A DNA stretch of 64,000 nt from Neisseria canis (lineage in GTDB: Bacteria; Pseudomonadota; Gammaproteobacteria; Burkholderiales; Neisseriaceae). The position numbers were made by a program, and so were the translations under genes. The DNA lies in the NCBI RefSeq assembly GCF_900636765.1, contig NZ_LR134313.1, positions 806,001 through 870,000 of the forward strand, written 5' to 3'. Shown here in pieces: positions 28,807 through 38,374 of the stretch. Below the pieces are notes generated by a model. The model made no database searches and had not been told where the DNA came from. It was given only the letters and a program-made list of their open reading frames with translations. The first letter of the stretch is position 1. Each line of letters starts with the position of its first letter.

Positions 28807-29681
28807 TGTAAGAAACTCTAGCGTTGTTTACAGTATTTGAAAGACAATACTGCCATGAACATCCATAAAAACACCCGCCTTACCCCGCACCAACGCCAAG
28901 CCGTTTGGCGCGCCTATACGCAGGATAAAATCACCGTTACCTCACTGGCCCGGCAATACCAAGTCAGCAGGGTTACCATTTACCGCATCCTAAAGGCCGC
29001 ACGGTTGCAGCTGCTCGCACCACAAAACAGCACCAACAACCGTTTCAAACAGGCCAAATACGGAATGAAGCGTTTGGCAAAAGTGGAAAAAACATCGAAG
29101 AAAAGCTCAAGAAACAGGCCAAACGCTACAACAAATCCTATCCCGGCGAAATGGTGCATTTCGACACCAAACGACTGCCTTTGTTGCAAAACCAAAAAGC
29201 AACCGCCTCGAGAGATTACCTGTTTGTCGCCATTGACGACTATTCCCGCGAACTGTATGCGGCCATTTTGCCCGACCGTACAGCGGCTAGTGCGGCCAAG
29301 TTCCTTTTGCGTGATGTGATTGACTGTTGTCCTTATACCATCGAATGCGCCTATTCGGACAACGGCATGGAATACCGTGGCAATGCGTCGCATCCGTTTG
29401 CGGTTGCCTGTGTGCAGAACAACATCAACCAGAAGTTTACCCGTATTGCCCGACCGCAGACCAACGGTAAGGCAGAACGGGTAATCCGCACCCTGATGGA
29501 AATGTGGCATGACAAAGTTCCGTTTATGGATTCGGAACACAGGCAGAAGGAATTGTGCCGTTTTGTGAATTTTTATAATACGGTTAAGCCGCATAAGGGC
29601 TTGAAGGGCGATACGCCTTTTGAGGTTTTACAGGCTTATTTTTCTCAATCTGTTGTGTAAACAACGCGAGGATTTCTTACA
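28807..29681 (+). mobile_element. IS481-like insertion sequence
   Basis: 875 bases bounded by 26-bp imperfect terminal inverted repeats (TGTAAGAAA...GTTGTTTACA, 3 mismatches; left 28807-28832, right 29656-29681). It encodes a helix-turn-helix plus DDE transposase that is frameshifted. No convincing target-site duplication was found. It sits between wecB and kdsA, upstream of both. Confidence 0.8.
28855..29660 (+). pseudogene. IS481-type transposase, frameshifted
   Basis: N-terminal frame from the ATG at 28855 encodes the helix-turn-helix (LTPHQRQAVWRAYTQD, VTSLARQYQVSRVTIYRIL). The DDE catalytic part lies in the -1 frame: MVHFDTKRLP with the first Asp, FVAIDDYSR, YSDNGMEY with the second Asp, and GKAERVIRTL with the Glu. 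The frames join at an A6 run at 29087-29092; a -1 slip there restores VEKNIEEKLKKQAKRYN. Either a one-base lesion or slippage expression; the usual single-frame organisation of the family favours a lesion. Confidence 0.75.
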
Positions 29682-29736
29682 TCTAATCCCGTTTCATATA
29701 AACGGATTTTTCAAAAATAATGTGTTAGAGTAGCTA

Positions 29737-29748
29737 TGCCTGTCTGAA
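29737..29748 (+). repeat. Single DUS (TG dialect) upstream of kdsA
   Basis: Exact TGCCTGTCTGAA 72 bases before the kdsA start. Confidence 0.85.
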
Positions 29749-29810
29749 TTTTCCTGCCTTATTACTTTGTCTTATAATTTGCAACATCAAGCATCTATCA
29801 TCACATATAA

Positions 29811-30656
<846 letters not shown>

Positions 30657-30668
30657 TGCCTGTCTGAA
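30657..30668 (+). repeat. DUS (TG dialect) immediately after the kdsA stop
   Basis: Exact TGCCTGTCTGAA abutting the TAA; an 11/12 complementary copy lies near 30750, too far for a tight hairpin. Confidence 0.8.
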
Positions 30669-30858
30669 AAGGCTTTCGGTCAATAAAGTGCGGCCGGCAT
30701 TCTTTCATGGAAAAAGGGTGCGGCTGTTTGAATTTATAAAACTATGTTTTCAGACAGGCCTGTTGGGCGGTGGCCTTTGCGGGCTTTGGTGTTTTCATAC
30801 GAAGCGGCGGGTTAAAGAAGTATAATGGGGTTCGTTGAAGCCAAGCAGGTATGCCGTT

Positions 30859-31053
30859 ATGCCGCCGGAGAAAATTTATTACGCGGTAATCATTTTGATT
30901 TCCGCCGTTTCCATTTTGCTCAGTCCGTTTTTTTATGTGCGGGCCACAAAGCGCGTTAAGTCGCGGCATGAGATTAAAAACGACTGGAAAATGGTTGTGA
31001 TCAGCAGCATGATTATGTTTGTTGTTTTGCTGCTGATTTGGTTGGTTTTGTGA
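30859..31053 (+). CDS. Small membrane protein of unknown function
   Basis: 64 residues from the ATG at 30859 (MPPEKIYYAVIILISAVSIL). Two hydrophobic segments (about residues 6-24 and 44-64) flank a basic, charged loop (RATKRVKSRHEIKNDWK), so both ends probably face the same side of the membrane. It lies downstream of kdsA and is convergent with the small lipoprotein gene across a DUS hairpin. No family recognised. Confidence 0.6.
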   Translation: MPPEKIYYAVIILISAVSILLSPFFYVRATKRVKSRHEIKNDWKMVVISSMIMFVVLLLIWLVL

Positions 31054-31060
31054 GGATTGG

Positions 31061-31091
31061 TGCCTGTCTGAAACCTTCTTTCAGACAGGCA
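31061..31091. terminator. Inverted DUS pair between two small convergent genes
   Basis: TGCCTGTCTGAAA and its complement around a 5-base loop, 7 bases after the small membrane protein stop and before the lipoprotein stop. Confidence 0.72.
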
Positions 31092-31124
31092 TTGCTGTTT
31101 GTGCTTCCTCAAGCTGCTGCCGGT

Positions 31125-31256
31125 TTAATGGCTGGTATGCGAGGTTTCTACGCCTGCTTTGATTTCGCCGTAGGCTTGGGTATTGCCGGAGTTTCCGGTT
31201 TGGGTGCAGGCGGCGAGTAAGAGGCCGGTGATAAGGGCCAGGCTGATGGTTTTCAT
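31125..31256 (-). CDS. 43-residue lipoprotein
   Basis: A very short gene with a clear ribosome site (AAAGGAG, 6 bases before the ATG at 31256). The product starts MKTISLALITGLLLAACTQ: a complete lipoprotein signal with lipobox LAAC, leaving a mature peptide of about 27 residues (rich in Thr, Gly, Asn and Ser, ending HTSH). It lies just downstream of mnmE in the same direction. Function unknown; size recalls small outer-membrane lipoproteins of the entericidin type, but no sequence similarity is claimed. Confidence 0.72.
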   Translation of the reverse strand: MKTISLALITGLLLAACTQTGNSGNTQAYGEIKAGVETSHTSH

Positions 31257-31290
31257 TGAGTCTCCTTTCGTTGTGGCAAGTAAACAGGTG

Positions 31291-32664
31291 TTATTTTCCG
31301 ATGCAGAATCTTGAGAAAATCACACCCAGTAAGTCGTCGGCGGTAAATTCGCCGGTGATTTCGCTGCATGCCGCTTGGGCAAGCCGCAGGTGTTCGGCGA
31401 ACAGTTCTATTTGGTGGTTGCCGCAGAGGGCGGCGTTTTCCAATTCGGTTTTTGCTGTGTGCAGTGCGTTGATATGGCGGCTGCGGGCGAGGAACAGACT
31501 TTCGCTTTCGCCTTGCCAGCCGATTTCCTGCAACAGGGCTTGTTTCAGTAAATCCAAGCCTTCGCCGGTTTTGGCGGAAAGCTTGATTAAGGTGTCGGCG
31601 CCGCTCAAGGCCGAATGCCTGTCTGAAAACATGCCTGCCGGCTCTCCGGAGAGGTCGGTTTTGTTGTGGATTTCGATTTTTTTCAGGTTTTCAGGCAGGC
31701 TTTCCAAGATGCCGCGGGTTTTGGCATTGATGCCTTCGCGCGGGTCAATCAGGATTAGGGCAACGTCGGCTTCGCGCACGGCTTTTTGGCTGCGTTCTAT
31801 GCCGATTTGTTCGACGATGTCGTCGGTGTCGCGCAGGCCGGCTGTGTCGATAATATGCACGGGCACGCCGTCGAGAGTGATTTGTTCCCGAACGGTATCG
31901 CGGGTGGTGCCGGCGATGTCGGTAACAATGGCAATGTCATCTCCGGCGAGTGCGTTGAGCAGGCTGGATTTGCCGACATTGGGTGCGCCTGCCAAAACCA
32001 CGTTCATGCCTTCGCGCAAAATGGCGCCTTGTTCGGCGCTGGCCAACACGGTTTGCAAACGTTCCTGCAAGGCATGCAGGCGGCCTTTGGCATCGGCTGC
32101 TTCGAGAAAGTCGATGTCTTCTTCGGGGAAGTCGAGTGTGGCCTCTACCAGCATGCGCAAGGTAATCAAGTCTTCAACCAAGTCGTGTATGTGGCGGGAA
32201 AAGGCGCCTTTGAGCGAGCGCACGGCCATGCGGGCGGCGGATTGGCTGGATGCGTCGATTAGGTCGGCCACGCTTTCGGCTTGGGCGAGGTCGAGTTTGT
32301 TGTTGAGAAAGGCGCGTTTGGTGAATTCGCCCGGTTCTGCCATGCGCGCGCCCAGTGCGAGGCAGCGTGCAAGCAGCATCTGCATCACCACAGGCCCGCC
32401 GTGGCCTTGCAGTTCGATTACGTCTTCGCCGGTAAAGCTGGCGGGGGCGGCGAAATAGAGCAGCAGGCCGCTGTCGATGGTTTGGCCGTCTGCATCTAAA
32501 AAGTCGGTGTAGAGTGCGGTGCGCGGTTGGGGTGTTTTGCCGCCGCTCACGGCTTGTGCGAAAGACAGCAGGTTTTTGCCGGAAATGCGGATAACGCCGA
32601 CGCCGCCGCGGCCGGGGGCGGTGGCGATGGCTGCGATGGTGGGGTTGGATGATAGGGCGGTCAT
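31291..32664 (-). CDS. mnmE: tRNA modification GTPase MnmE (TrmE)
   Basis: With MnmG forms the 5-carboxymethylaminomethyl group on U34 of several tRNAs. 457 residues: N-terminal folate-binding domain ([14 protein letters not shown]), helical domain, then a GTPase with Walker [13 protein letters not shown]2 TTRD, G3 DTAGLR and G4 NKTD. The obligatory C-terminal CIGK is intact. A host-dialect DUS at 31616-31627 lies in the coding sequence in the G4-G5 region, read as FSDRHSA on the coding strand, so this loop has tolerated an inserted uptake signal. Confidence 0.95.
   Translation of the reverse strand: MTALSSNPTIAAIATAPGRGGVGVIRISGKNLLSFAQAVSGGKTPQPRTALYTDFLDADGQTIDSGLLLYFAAPASFTGEDVIELQGHGGPVVMQMLLARCLALGARMAEPGEFTKRAFLNNKLDLAQAESVADLIDASSQSAARMAVRSLKGAFSRHIHDLVEDLITLRMLVEATLDFPEEDIDFLEAADAKGRLHALQERLQTVLASAEQGAILREGMNVVLAGAPNVGKSSLLNALAGDDIAIVTDIAGTTRDTVREQITLDGVPVHIIDTAGLRDTDDIVEQIGIERSQKAVREADVALILIDPREGINAKTRGILESLPENLKKIEIHNKTDLSGEPAGMFSDRHSALSGADTLIKLSAKTGEGLDLLKQALLQEIGWQGESESLFLARSRHINALHTAKTELENAALCGNHQIELFAEHLRLAQAACSEITGEFTADDLLGVIFSRFCIGK
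31616..31627 (+). repeat. DUS (TG dialect) inside mnmE
   Basis: Exact TGCCTGTCTGAA, antisense to mnmE, in a surface-loop part of the GTPase domain. Confidence 0.85.
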
Positions 32665-32716
32665 GGCATGGCGGTAAGGTTCAACAGGATGGGGGGATTA
32701 TAGCAAGGAGCGGGAA

Positions 32717-32728
32717 TGCCTGTCTGAA
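32717..32728 (+). repeat. Single DUS (TG dialect)
   Basis: Exact TGCCTGTCTGAA in the 105-base gap between the RTX gene stop and mnmE start. Confidence 0.85.
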
Positions 32729-32738
32729 AATGCGAAAA

Positions 32739-32761
32739 GCCGGAGCTTAAACGGCTCCGGC
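32739..32761 (-). terminator. Rho-independent terminator of the RTX gene
   Basis: On the minus strand GCCGGAGC-CGTTTAA-GCTCCGGC followed by TTTT, 9 bases after the stop at 32770. Perfect 8-bp GC-rich stem. Confidence 0.85.
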
Positions 32762-32769
32762 TGCTTTGG

Positions 32770-34500
32770 TTAACCCAAAACTTGTTGGACTTTTAAGATG
32801 TCGTCCAGTTCGATATCGGATTCGATGCCTTGGAATGTGATGGTGTTTTGGTAGGTGTGGCCGTCTTGCGTGCCGGTGAAATGCAGCACCTGGTTGTATT
32901 GATCCCATTCGAGCGCATGTTTTTCAGGATCCAGCAATTCGGTAAACACGAGTTTGTCTTGCTCGAAATTGAAGTTGACAATGGTGTCTTGGCCGCTGTC
33001 GCTATTGGTTACGAACACATAGCTGTCTTTGCCTTGCCCGCCGTGAAGTTTGTCGTTGCCCGCACCGCCGATCAGGATGTCGTCGCCGGCTTCGCCGCGC
33101 AGGAAATCGTTGCCGCCGTTTCTGCTGCCGTCGATGAGCTTTTCCCAGTTTTCCTCAATAAAGTAGCGGACCGCACCGTCACTGCTGCTGCCCAATTCGT
33201 TGCCGACGTGGGTTTTTAAGGCTTCGAATGCGCTGCTCCCGTTTTCTGCGGTAAAGCCCAAGTTCGCAGTGCTGATGTTGTCGCCAAACAGAATGTCGTT
33301 GCCGTTGTTGCCGGACAGGGTGTCGTTGGTGGCTTGAACGGTGTAGATGATGTTTTTGCCGTCGACTTCGACGGTGGCGGTGTTGTGAATGTCGCCGATT
33401 AACACGTCTTTGCCCATATTGCCGTGTAAATCGGCGCTTTCGCCGCGGCTGTTGTCGCCGGTTTTCAGTTGGTAGGCGTAAGGGTTGTCTTCGGTGTCGT
33501 TCACGCGTATGGATAAGATTGATCTGTCGAAATCGGGGCCAGCGGCCAGCGGGGTGTGGGCGCGGATTTTGTTGGTTGAGTTATAAACAATATCGGGTAC
33601 CAAGCCGGTAAAGCCTTCTTGAGGGACGAAAGTATAGCTGCCGTCGGTGTTGATGGTAAGGGTGCCGACACCTTCGATTTCGTGGGCTTCGTCTAGGGAA
33701 ACATGCTTATCGTTGATTCTGACCGAGTTGAGGTAGGGCGGCTGGTCGAATGATTCGTGAAACATTTCCTGAAACAGGGAGCCAGAGATTTCTTTGCCTT
33801 TGGCGGTCCATACGTTTTCATCTTCGTCAATCAAGACCACGCCGCCCGGCCTGCGACCGACGCTGAAGTCGTAAATTGTGGTGGCGGTATTTTTGTCGGC
33901 ATCCATAGATTCGAGCCAAACCGAGTGATTTCCGGCTTTGATGCCTTCCAATTTGTAGGTAAAATTGCCGTTTTCATCAAGCAGGTCTTTCAGGGGAATC
34001 CGCTGCCCGTAGTCGATTTTTAAATAGGCCGCTCCGCTATCCGGTTCCACTTTGCCACGGATTTCCATATCTTTCGAATAAGAGTGCCAAACGCCTCGGT
34101 CGTTCGGCTGCATGGCTTCGCCGTCGGATAAAATTTCCAAAGCTTGATTGTTGCCGTTGATTTGACCTGACATTTTGGTGATGATGCTGTTGCCGGAGGC
34201 GTCGGCGGTCTCCAGTTCTATCCGGATTTCGCCTTTGTTGGCGCCTAATGCCTGAATGTAGGCAGAGAACGAGCCGTCTTCTTTAATGTCTGTGTTTCTA
34301 ACGGGCAGGGAGTAGCTTTGTTCAACCACTTCATTGTTGGCCTTGATTACGGAATAATAAGCCGTAATTTTGACATCCTGTGCGCCGCGGGCAACCTGAC
34401 CGGTAATTTCCAATAGCTGCTTATTGGTTTGGAAATAATTGTTTTCAGGGTTGCGGCTTTCTGCTCCGTTGATGCTTATCCATTGGTAATCACTCATCAT
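32770..34500 (-). CDS. RTX calcium-binding protein, probable type I secretion substrate
   Basis: 576 residues, no N-terminal signal peptide. The first ~230 residues are Ig-like/bacterial adhesin-type beta repeats (ITGQVARGAQDVKI, IRGKVEPDSG). A domain with GTLTINTDGSYTFVP looks like a VCBS/cadherin-like repeat (around residue 280). RTX nonapeptides follow (NNGNDILFGD, RGEAGDDILIGGAGND) between residues ~390 and ~505. The C-terminus (DSGQDTIVNFNFEQDKLVF...) is the usual type I secretion target domain. The ATG at 34500 has an AAAGGAT ribosome site. No HlyB/HlyD/TolC genes are nearby, so its exporter must be encoded elsewhere. Likely adhesin or surface protein; activity not visible. Confidence 0.8.
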   Translation of the reverse strand: MMSDYQWISINGAESRNPENNYFQTNKQLLEITGQVARGAQDVKITAYYSVIKANNEVVEQSYSLPVRNTDIKEDGSFSAYIQALGANKGEIRIELETADASGNSIITKMSGQINGNNQALEILSDGEAMQPNDRGVWHSYSKDMEIRGKVEPDSGAAYLKIDYGQRIPLKDLLDENGNFTYKLEGIKAGNHSVWLESMDADKNTATTIYDFSVGRRPGGVVLIDEDENVWTAKGKEISGSLFQEMFHESFDQPPYLNSVRINDKHVSLDEAHEIEGVGTLTINTDGSYTFVPQEGFTGLVPDIVYNSTNKIRAHTPLAAGPDFDRSILSIRVNDTEDNPYAYQLKTGDNSRGESADLHGNMGKDVLIGDIHNTATVEVDGKNIIYTVQATNDTLSGNNGNDILFGDNISTANLGFTAENGSSAFEALKTHVGNELGSSSDGAVRYFIEENWEKLIDGSRNGGNDFLRGEAGDDILIGGAGNDKLHGGQGKDSYVFVTNSDSGQDTIVNFNFEQDKLVFTELLDPEKHALEWDQYNQVLHFTGTQDGHTYQNTITFQGIESDIELDDILKVQQVLG

Positions 34501-34629
34501 TACAATCCTTTTCTGTTGTTGAATGGAATAGTTTTTTTGTTTATCATTGTTAAATAAATCATTGTGTTGTGGCTTGATGCTTGTCTGTTAATGATATTTG
34601 ATTATGCTTTTGGCGTAAATAAAAAAGAA

Positions 34630-34657
34630 TGCCTGTCTGAAATCTTTCAGACAGGCC
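34630..34657 (-). terminator. Inverted DUS pair after the M50 protease gene
   Basis: TGCCTGTCTGAAA and a near-complement (one end mismatch) around a minimal loop, 20 bases beyond the stop at 34678. Confidence 0.7.
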
Positions 34658-34677
34658 TATGTATCGAAGAAGACAAA

Positions 34678-35325
34678 TCAGAAGATGCCGAATGTTTTGA
34701 GTACGGAATAGGAAATGAAATTGGTAAACGGCGTCAGAATCGTGCCCAGCAAACCGGTAGCCAGTAAGAAGATCAAAATCCACATGCCGTAAGGCTCGAG
34801 TTTTTGAAACTGCACGGAGGCACGCGGCGGCAGCATGCTGTCGACAACCCGGCCGCCGTCAAGCGGGAGGATGGGCAGCATATTGAGTACAAACAATACG
34901 GCGTTGATGCCGATGCCGTAGCCGGCCATGCCGGATAAAGGCGTTTGGAAATCCGATGGGGCATAAGGCGCAAGCGCTATGACCGCTCCCCAGCCGAAAG
35001 CCATAATCAGATTGGATAAAGGGCCGGCAAATGCCACTGTGAACAAACCCATCCGCATATTGCGGAAATGGCGTGGAATAATCGGTACGGGTTTGGCCCA
35101 GCCGAATAAGAAAGGCGTAAATAAAAACATAAATAGCGGAACTATTATCGTTCCTATCAAGTCGATATGGGCTATAGGATTTAATGTGAGCCGCCCCAGC
35201 TGTTCGGCGGTGCGGTCGCCCCAATAGCGTGCGGCATAGCCGTGCGCCGCTTCGTGCACGGTAATCGCCAGCAAAACGGGTAATACGGCCAATAAGAAAT
35301 TAGCCAGATTGAACTCTTGAAACAT
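34678..35325 (-). CDS. Site-2 protease family (M50) membrane metalloprotease
   Basis: 215 residues with about five to six hydrophobic segments. The zinc-binding motif HEAAHGY (HExxH) lies in the first membrane helix region (around residue 24), and the second catalytic motif NMLPILPLDGGR (third ligand Asp) near residue 148. This is the short, PDZ-less S2P subgroup, not RseP. Substrate unknown. Stands alone between the RTX and acyltransferase genes. Confidence 0.9.
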   Translation of the reverse strand: MFQEFNLANFLLAVLPVLLAITVHEAAHGYAARYWGDRTAEQLGRLTLNPIAHIDLIGTIIVPLFMFLFTPFLFGWAKPVPIIPRHFRNMRMGLFTVAFAGPLSNLIMAFGWGAVIALAPYAPSDFQTPLSGMAGYGIGINAVLFVLNMLPILPLDGGRVVDSMLPPRASVQFQKLEPYGMWILIFLLATGLLGTILTPFTNFISYSVLKTFGIF

Positions 35326-35478
35326 TATTTTCCTTTATTTTTTAAGGTTTATGAGGTTGAACGTATCGGCCGGAAACAGCGGCTTTGTGCGAAAAATAAA
35401 ATATTTTAATTGTTGTTTTCAAATTAAGGGGTATTGAAATGAAAAAAAATTTAATTTATACGCAAAATCAGAGGTTTT

Positions 35479-37341
35479 ATGAAATACCGATCAGAGATTG
35501 ATGGTTTAAGAGCGATTGCCGTAGTGTCGGTTATCCTGTTTCACGCAGGTTTGCCCTTTTTGTCGGGCGGATATGTCGGCGTCGATATTTTCTTTGTAAT
35601 CAGCGGTTATTTGATTTCTACCATTATTTTCGACGAGGTTGAACAAAAACGGTTCAGCTTCATTACTTTCTACGAGCGTAGGGCGCGCCGGATTGTGCCG
35701 GCTTTGTCGCTGATTATGCTGTGTTCCATTCTCCCTGCGTATCTTTTGCTGCAACCTGCCGATTTGATCAGTTTCGGTAAAAGTTTGATTGCCATACCGG
35801 TTTTTCTTTCCAATGTGTTGTTTTGGAGCGAGCGCAGCTATTTTGGCTCAGCGACCGAGTTAAAGCCGTTGATTCATACTTGGAGCTTGGCGGTGGAAGA
35901 GCAGTTTTATCTGCTTTATCCGGTATTTGTGATTGCCATATTCAAGTGGTTTAAAAAATATCTGGCAGTGATTCTTGTGGTAGCGCTAGTTCTTTCACTA
36001 GTAGCTTCTTATTATGTGACCCGCCTGCATTTTGAAACCGGATTTTTCCTGCCGTTTACCCGGGCGTGGGAAATGTTGTTGGGCGGTATGGCCGCTTTGC
36101 TGATCCGTAACCGGATAGTGGAAAAATATCCGTTTAACGGTACGGTTGTATCCTTAATCGGCTTGGCAATGATGGTTTATTCAATCGTTGCGTTTGACGA
36201 TAAAACCATATTCCCGGGCATTGCTGCGGCTGTTCCCGTTATCGGCACGTTTTTGGTGTTGGTTTCACCGCAGCAGGGCAATTGGGTACACAAATTTCTT
36301 TCGAATAAACTGTTTGTATTTTTGGGCTTGACAAGCTATTCGCTGTACTTGTGGCACCAGCCGATTTTTGCTTACATCAACCACATGCAGTTGGGGCACG
36401 GTTGGCTTTATGCAAGCATAATCCTTGTCGTGATTTTATCGGCTATCAGTTATAGGTGGGTCGAAACACCGTTTCGCAACAAGCAGCTGATGACCAGAAA
36501 AACCGTGTTTTCCTTTACCTTGATTACATCGGTGTTTTTCATCATAGTCGGCGGCATTATTGTGTGGAACAAAGGCTTTGTGAACCGCTACAACGAAGCC
36601 GACCAAAAGATTCTGTCCAGCGTTGCCGGGGCGGGCGAATACAATTCGAAGCGTTTTGATGACGCTAAACTGGTCGAGTTCGAAGGAGAGGGTAAACGTA
36701 AGATATTCTTGGTGGGCGACAGTTTTGCCAAAGATTTTATGAATTTGATATATGAATCCGGTCAGGACAAACGCTTCAGTTTCTCAACCAAGCAGATCAA
36801 CTCGGAATGCGGCAATATTTACGTGCCGTTTGACAAAGATGCCCACATTCCTCCAATCCGTCGCCTGCGTTGCGATTCTATCGGTTGGTTTGAATCGGAT
36901 AAAGTGAAGCAGCGTATGCAGGAAGCGGATGAAATCTGGCTGGTCGGCAAGTGGCAGGCTTGGGTGGTGCCGTATATCCGCCCGAGTATCGAGCAGATGG
37001 AAAAAGATTTCCGCAAGCCTGTTAAAGTATTCGGCATCAAAGACTTCGGTAAATCTTCTCCGGTTGTGGCCATGAAAGTCCCTGCGGATAAGCGTTTGTC
37101 TTATACCCAGCCTGCGGCGCAGGAGGCGGTGGATGTGGAGCAAAAAATGCGTGAAAACGTGCCTGCCGAGAAATTCCGCAGCCTCTTGTCGCTCTATTGC
37201 GGCAAAGATTTCGCCACTTGCCCGATGTTTACCGGTGACGGCAGCTTGATTTCGCAGGACGGCGGCCATCTCACGGAGCCGGGAGCGGCCTATCTGGCAG
37301 ATAAGCTGATACCGCTGTTGGAGGATACTCAAGGCCGATAG
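35479..37341 (+). CDS. OafA-type membrane O-acyltransferase with C-terminal SGNH domain
   Basis: 620 residues. The N-terminal ~360 residues are an acyltransferase-3 membrane domain with ten or so helices (YRSEIDGLRAIAVVSVILFHAG, FFVISGYLIS, RRARRIVPAL, WSLAVEEQFYLLYP). The C-terminal ~230 residues are an SGNH domain: IFLVGDSFAKDF (nucleophile Ser) and DGGHLTEPGA (Asp/His). This two-domain form O-acetylates surface glycans; in Neisseria relatives include PglI, which acetylates the pilin-linked glycan. Target here could be pilin glycan, LOS or capsule and cannot be fixed from sequence. Inverted DUS pair follows. Confidence 0.88.
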   Translation: MKYRSEIDGLRAIAVVSVILFHAGLPFLSGGYVGVDIFFVISGYLISTIIFDEVEQKRFSFITFYERRARRIVPALSLIMLCSILPAYLLLQPADLISFGKSLIAIPVFLSNVLFWSERSYFGSATELKPLIHTWSLAVEEQFYLLYPVFVIAIFKWFKKYLAVILVVALVLSLVASYYVTRLHFETGFFLPFTRAWEMLLGGMAALLIRNRIVEKYPFNGTVVSLIGLAMMVYSIVAFDDKTIFPGIAAAVPVIGTFLVLVSPQQGNWVHKFLSNKLFVFLGLTSYSLYLWHQPIFAYINHMQLGHGWLYASIILVVILSAISYRWVETPFRNKQLMTRKTVFSFTLITSVFFIIVGGIIVWNKGFVNRYNEADQKILSSVAGAGEYNSKRFDDAKLVEFEGEGKRKIFLVGDSFAKDFMNLIYESGQDKRFSFSTKQINSECGNIYVPFDKDAHIPPIRRLRCDSIGWFESDKVKQRMQEADEIWLVGKWQAWVVPYIRPSIEQMEKDFRKPVKVFGIKDFGKSSPVVAMKVPADKRLSYTQPAAQEAVDVEQKMRENVPAEKFRSLLSLYCGKDFATCPMFTGDGSLISQDGGHLTEPGAAYLADKLIPLLEDTQGR

Positions 37342-37355
37342 CAAGGGTGTTGGAA

Positions 37356-37400
37356 AATGCCTGTCTGAAAGCGTGTAAGCGGCTTTTCAGACAGGCATTG
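37356..37400 (+). terminator. Inverted DUS pair after the acyltransferase gene
   Basis: AATGCCTGTCTGAAA and its complement around a 13-base loop, 15 bases after the stop. Confidence 0.72.
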
Positions 37401-37422
37401 TTTTATGGGTAGTATTTACGCC

Positions 37423-37561
37423 TATGGTAAATCAACTTAAAAATAGTACGCTCGTCATACTCGGGCTTGACCCGAGTATCTTGAGTTGCGGTAAGTTTAG
37501 GCGATATTCGGGCCAAGCCCGAGTATGACGGTATCGTTATTATGTAAGTGGATTAACGATA
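37423..37561. repeat. MITE-like element with nested inverted repeats
   Basis: About 139 bases with no coding content. Outer ends are imperfect inverted repeats: left TATGGTAAATCAACTTA and right (reversed) TATCGTTAATCCACTTA. Inside, two 28-base arms at 37453-37480 and 37503-37530 (CGTCATACTCGGGCTTG...) are inverted with two mismatches. The size and layout recall Correia-type (CREE) elements of Neisseria, but the end sequences are not the Correia ends. A partial second copy of the left end follows at 37568-37603. Confidence 0.65.
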
Positions 37562-37567
37562 TGTGCC

Positions 37568-37603
37568 CAATCAACTTGAAAATTCCCAGCCCTGCATACT
37601 CGG
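37568..37603 (+). repeat. Partial copy of the MITE-like left end
   Basis: AATCAACTTGAAAAT and, 11 bases on, CATACTCGG repeat the left arm of the adjacent element (AATCAACTTAAAAAT and CATACTCGG) in the same order and orientation. Confidence 0.5.
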
Positions 37604-37628
37604 TTTAAGCTTATTGAAGAGAGGTACA

Positions 37629-37672
37629 AATGCCTGTCTGAAAAGCACCTTACATGCTTTCAGACAGGCATT
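37629..37672. terminator. Inverted DUS pair downstream of the YciO gene
   Basis: AATGCCTGTCTGAAAAGCA and TGCTTTCAGACAGGCATT form a long stem around a short loop; on the minus strand it follows the stop at 37692. Confidence 0.72.
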
Positions 37673-37691
37673 GTTTGCCGAACGGCAGACA

Positions 37692-38312
37692 TTATAGGCC
37701 GAACAGTGATTTGTCGCCTTTGCCTTCGCGAACCAATTCCACGCCGTCGGTCATGTCCACCACGGTGGTCGGCTCTGTGCCGCACCAGCCGCCGTCGATA
37801 ACCAAGTCAACCGAGTGTTCCAAGCGGTCGCGGATTTCATAGGGGTCGGTCAGCGGCTCGTCGTCTTCCGGCAGCATCAGGGTGCAGCTGAGCAGCGGTT
37901 CGCCCAGCTCCTGCAATAAGGCTAAGGCGATTTTGTTGTCGGGCACGCGCAGGCCTATGGTTTTGCGTTTGGGGTGCAGCGTGCGGTTGGGCACTTCTTT
38001 GGTGGCTTGCAGGATGAAAGTATAGCTGCCCGGGGTGGCGGCTTTCAGCTGGCGGAACTGGCTGTTGTCGACTTTGGCATAAGTGCCCAGCTCGCTCAAA
38101 TCGCCGCACATCAGGGTAAGGTGGTGTTTTTGATCGATTTGGCGGATGCGCAGGATGCGTTCCATGGCGTCTTTGTCGCCCAAATGGCAGCCGAGGGCGT
38201 AACAGGAGTCGGTGGGGTAAACCACGATGCCGCCTTTTTTCACGATTTCGGCGGCTTGTTTGATTAAGCGCTCTTGCGGGTTGTCGGGATGGATGGCGAA
38301 AAATTGTGCCAT
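37692..38312 (-). CDS. YciO/Sua5/YrdC family protein (threonylcarbamoyl-AMP synthase-like)
   Basis: 206 residues of the YrdC/Sua5/YciO fold. Characteristic stretches are GGIVVYPTDSCYALGC, RILRIRQIDQKHHLTLMC, PGSYTFIL and KTIGLRVPDN. Members such as TsaC make L-threonylcarbamoyl-AMP for tRNA t6A. The sequence is closer to the YciO branch, whose role is less certain. Stand-alone on the minus strand. Confidence 0.85.
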   Translation of the reverse strand: MAQFFAIHPDNPQERLIKQAAEIVKKGGIVVYPTDSCYALGCHLGDKDAMERILRIRQIDQKHHLTLMCGDLSELGTYAKVDNSQFRQLKAATPGSYTFILQATKEVPNRTLHPKRKTIGLRVPDNKIALALLQELGEPLLSCTLMLPEDDEPLTDPYEIRDRLEHSVDLVIDGGWCGTEPTTVVDMTDGVELVREGKGDKSLFGL

Positions 38313-38374
38313 GGTGTGTGTCCTTTTGGTCGGGTTTGTGTATGGTGTATCAGATTGTTTTCAGACAGCATTGT

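Noticed and set aside
29087..29093. A AAA AAC as a classical programmed -1 frameshift heptamer in the IS481 transposase
   Set aside because: The heptamer is in the wrong phase relative to the upstream frame (X is codon position 2). Simple slippage on A6 stays possible, but a one-base mutation explains it as well.
37423..37603. CRISPR-like repeat
   Set aside because: Only two arms in inverted orientation plus one partial copy; no spacer series.
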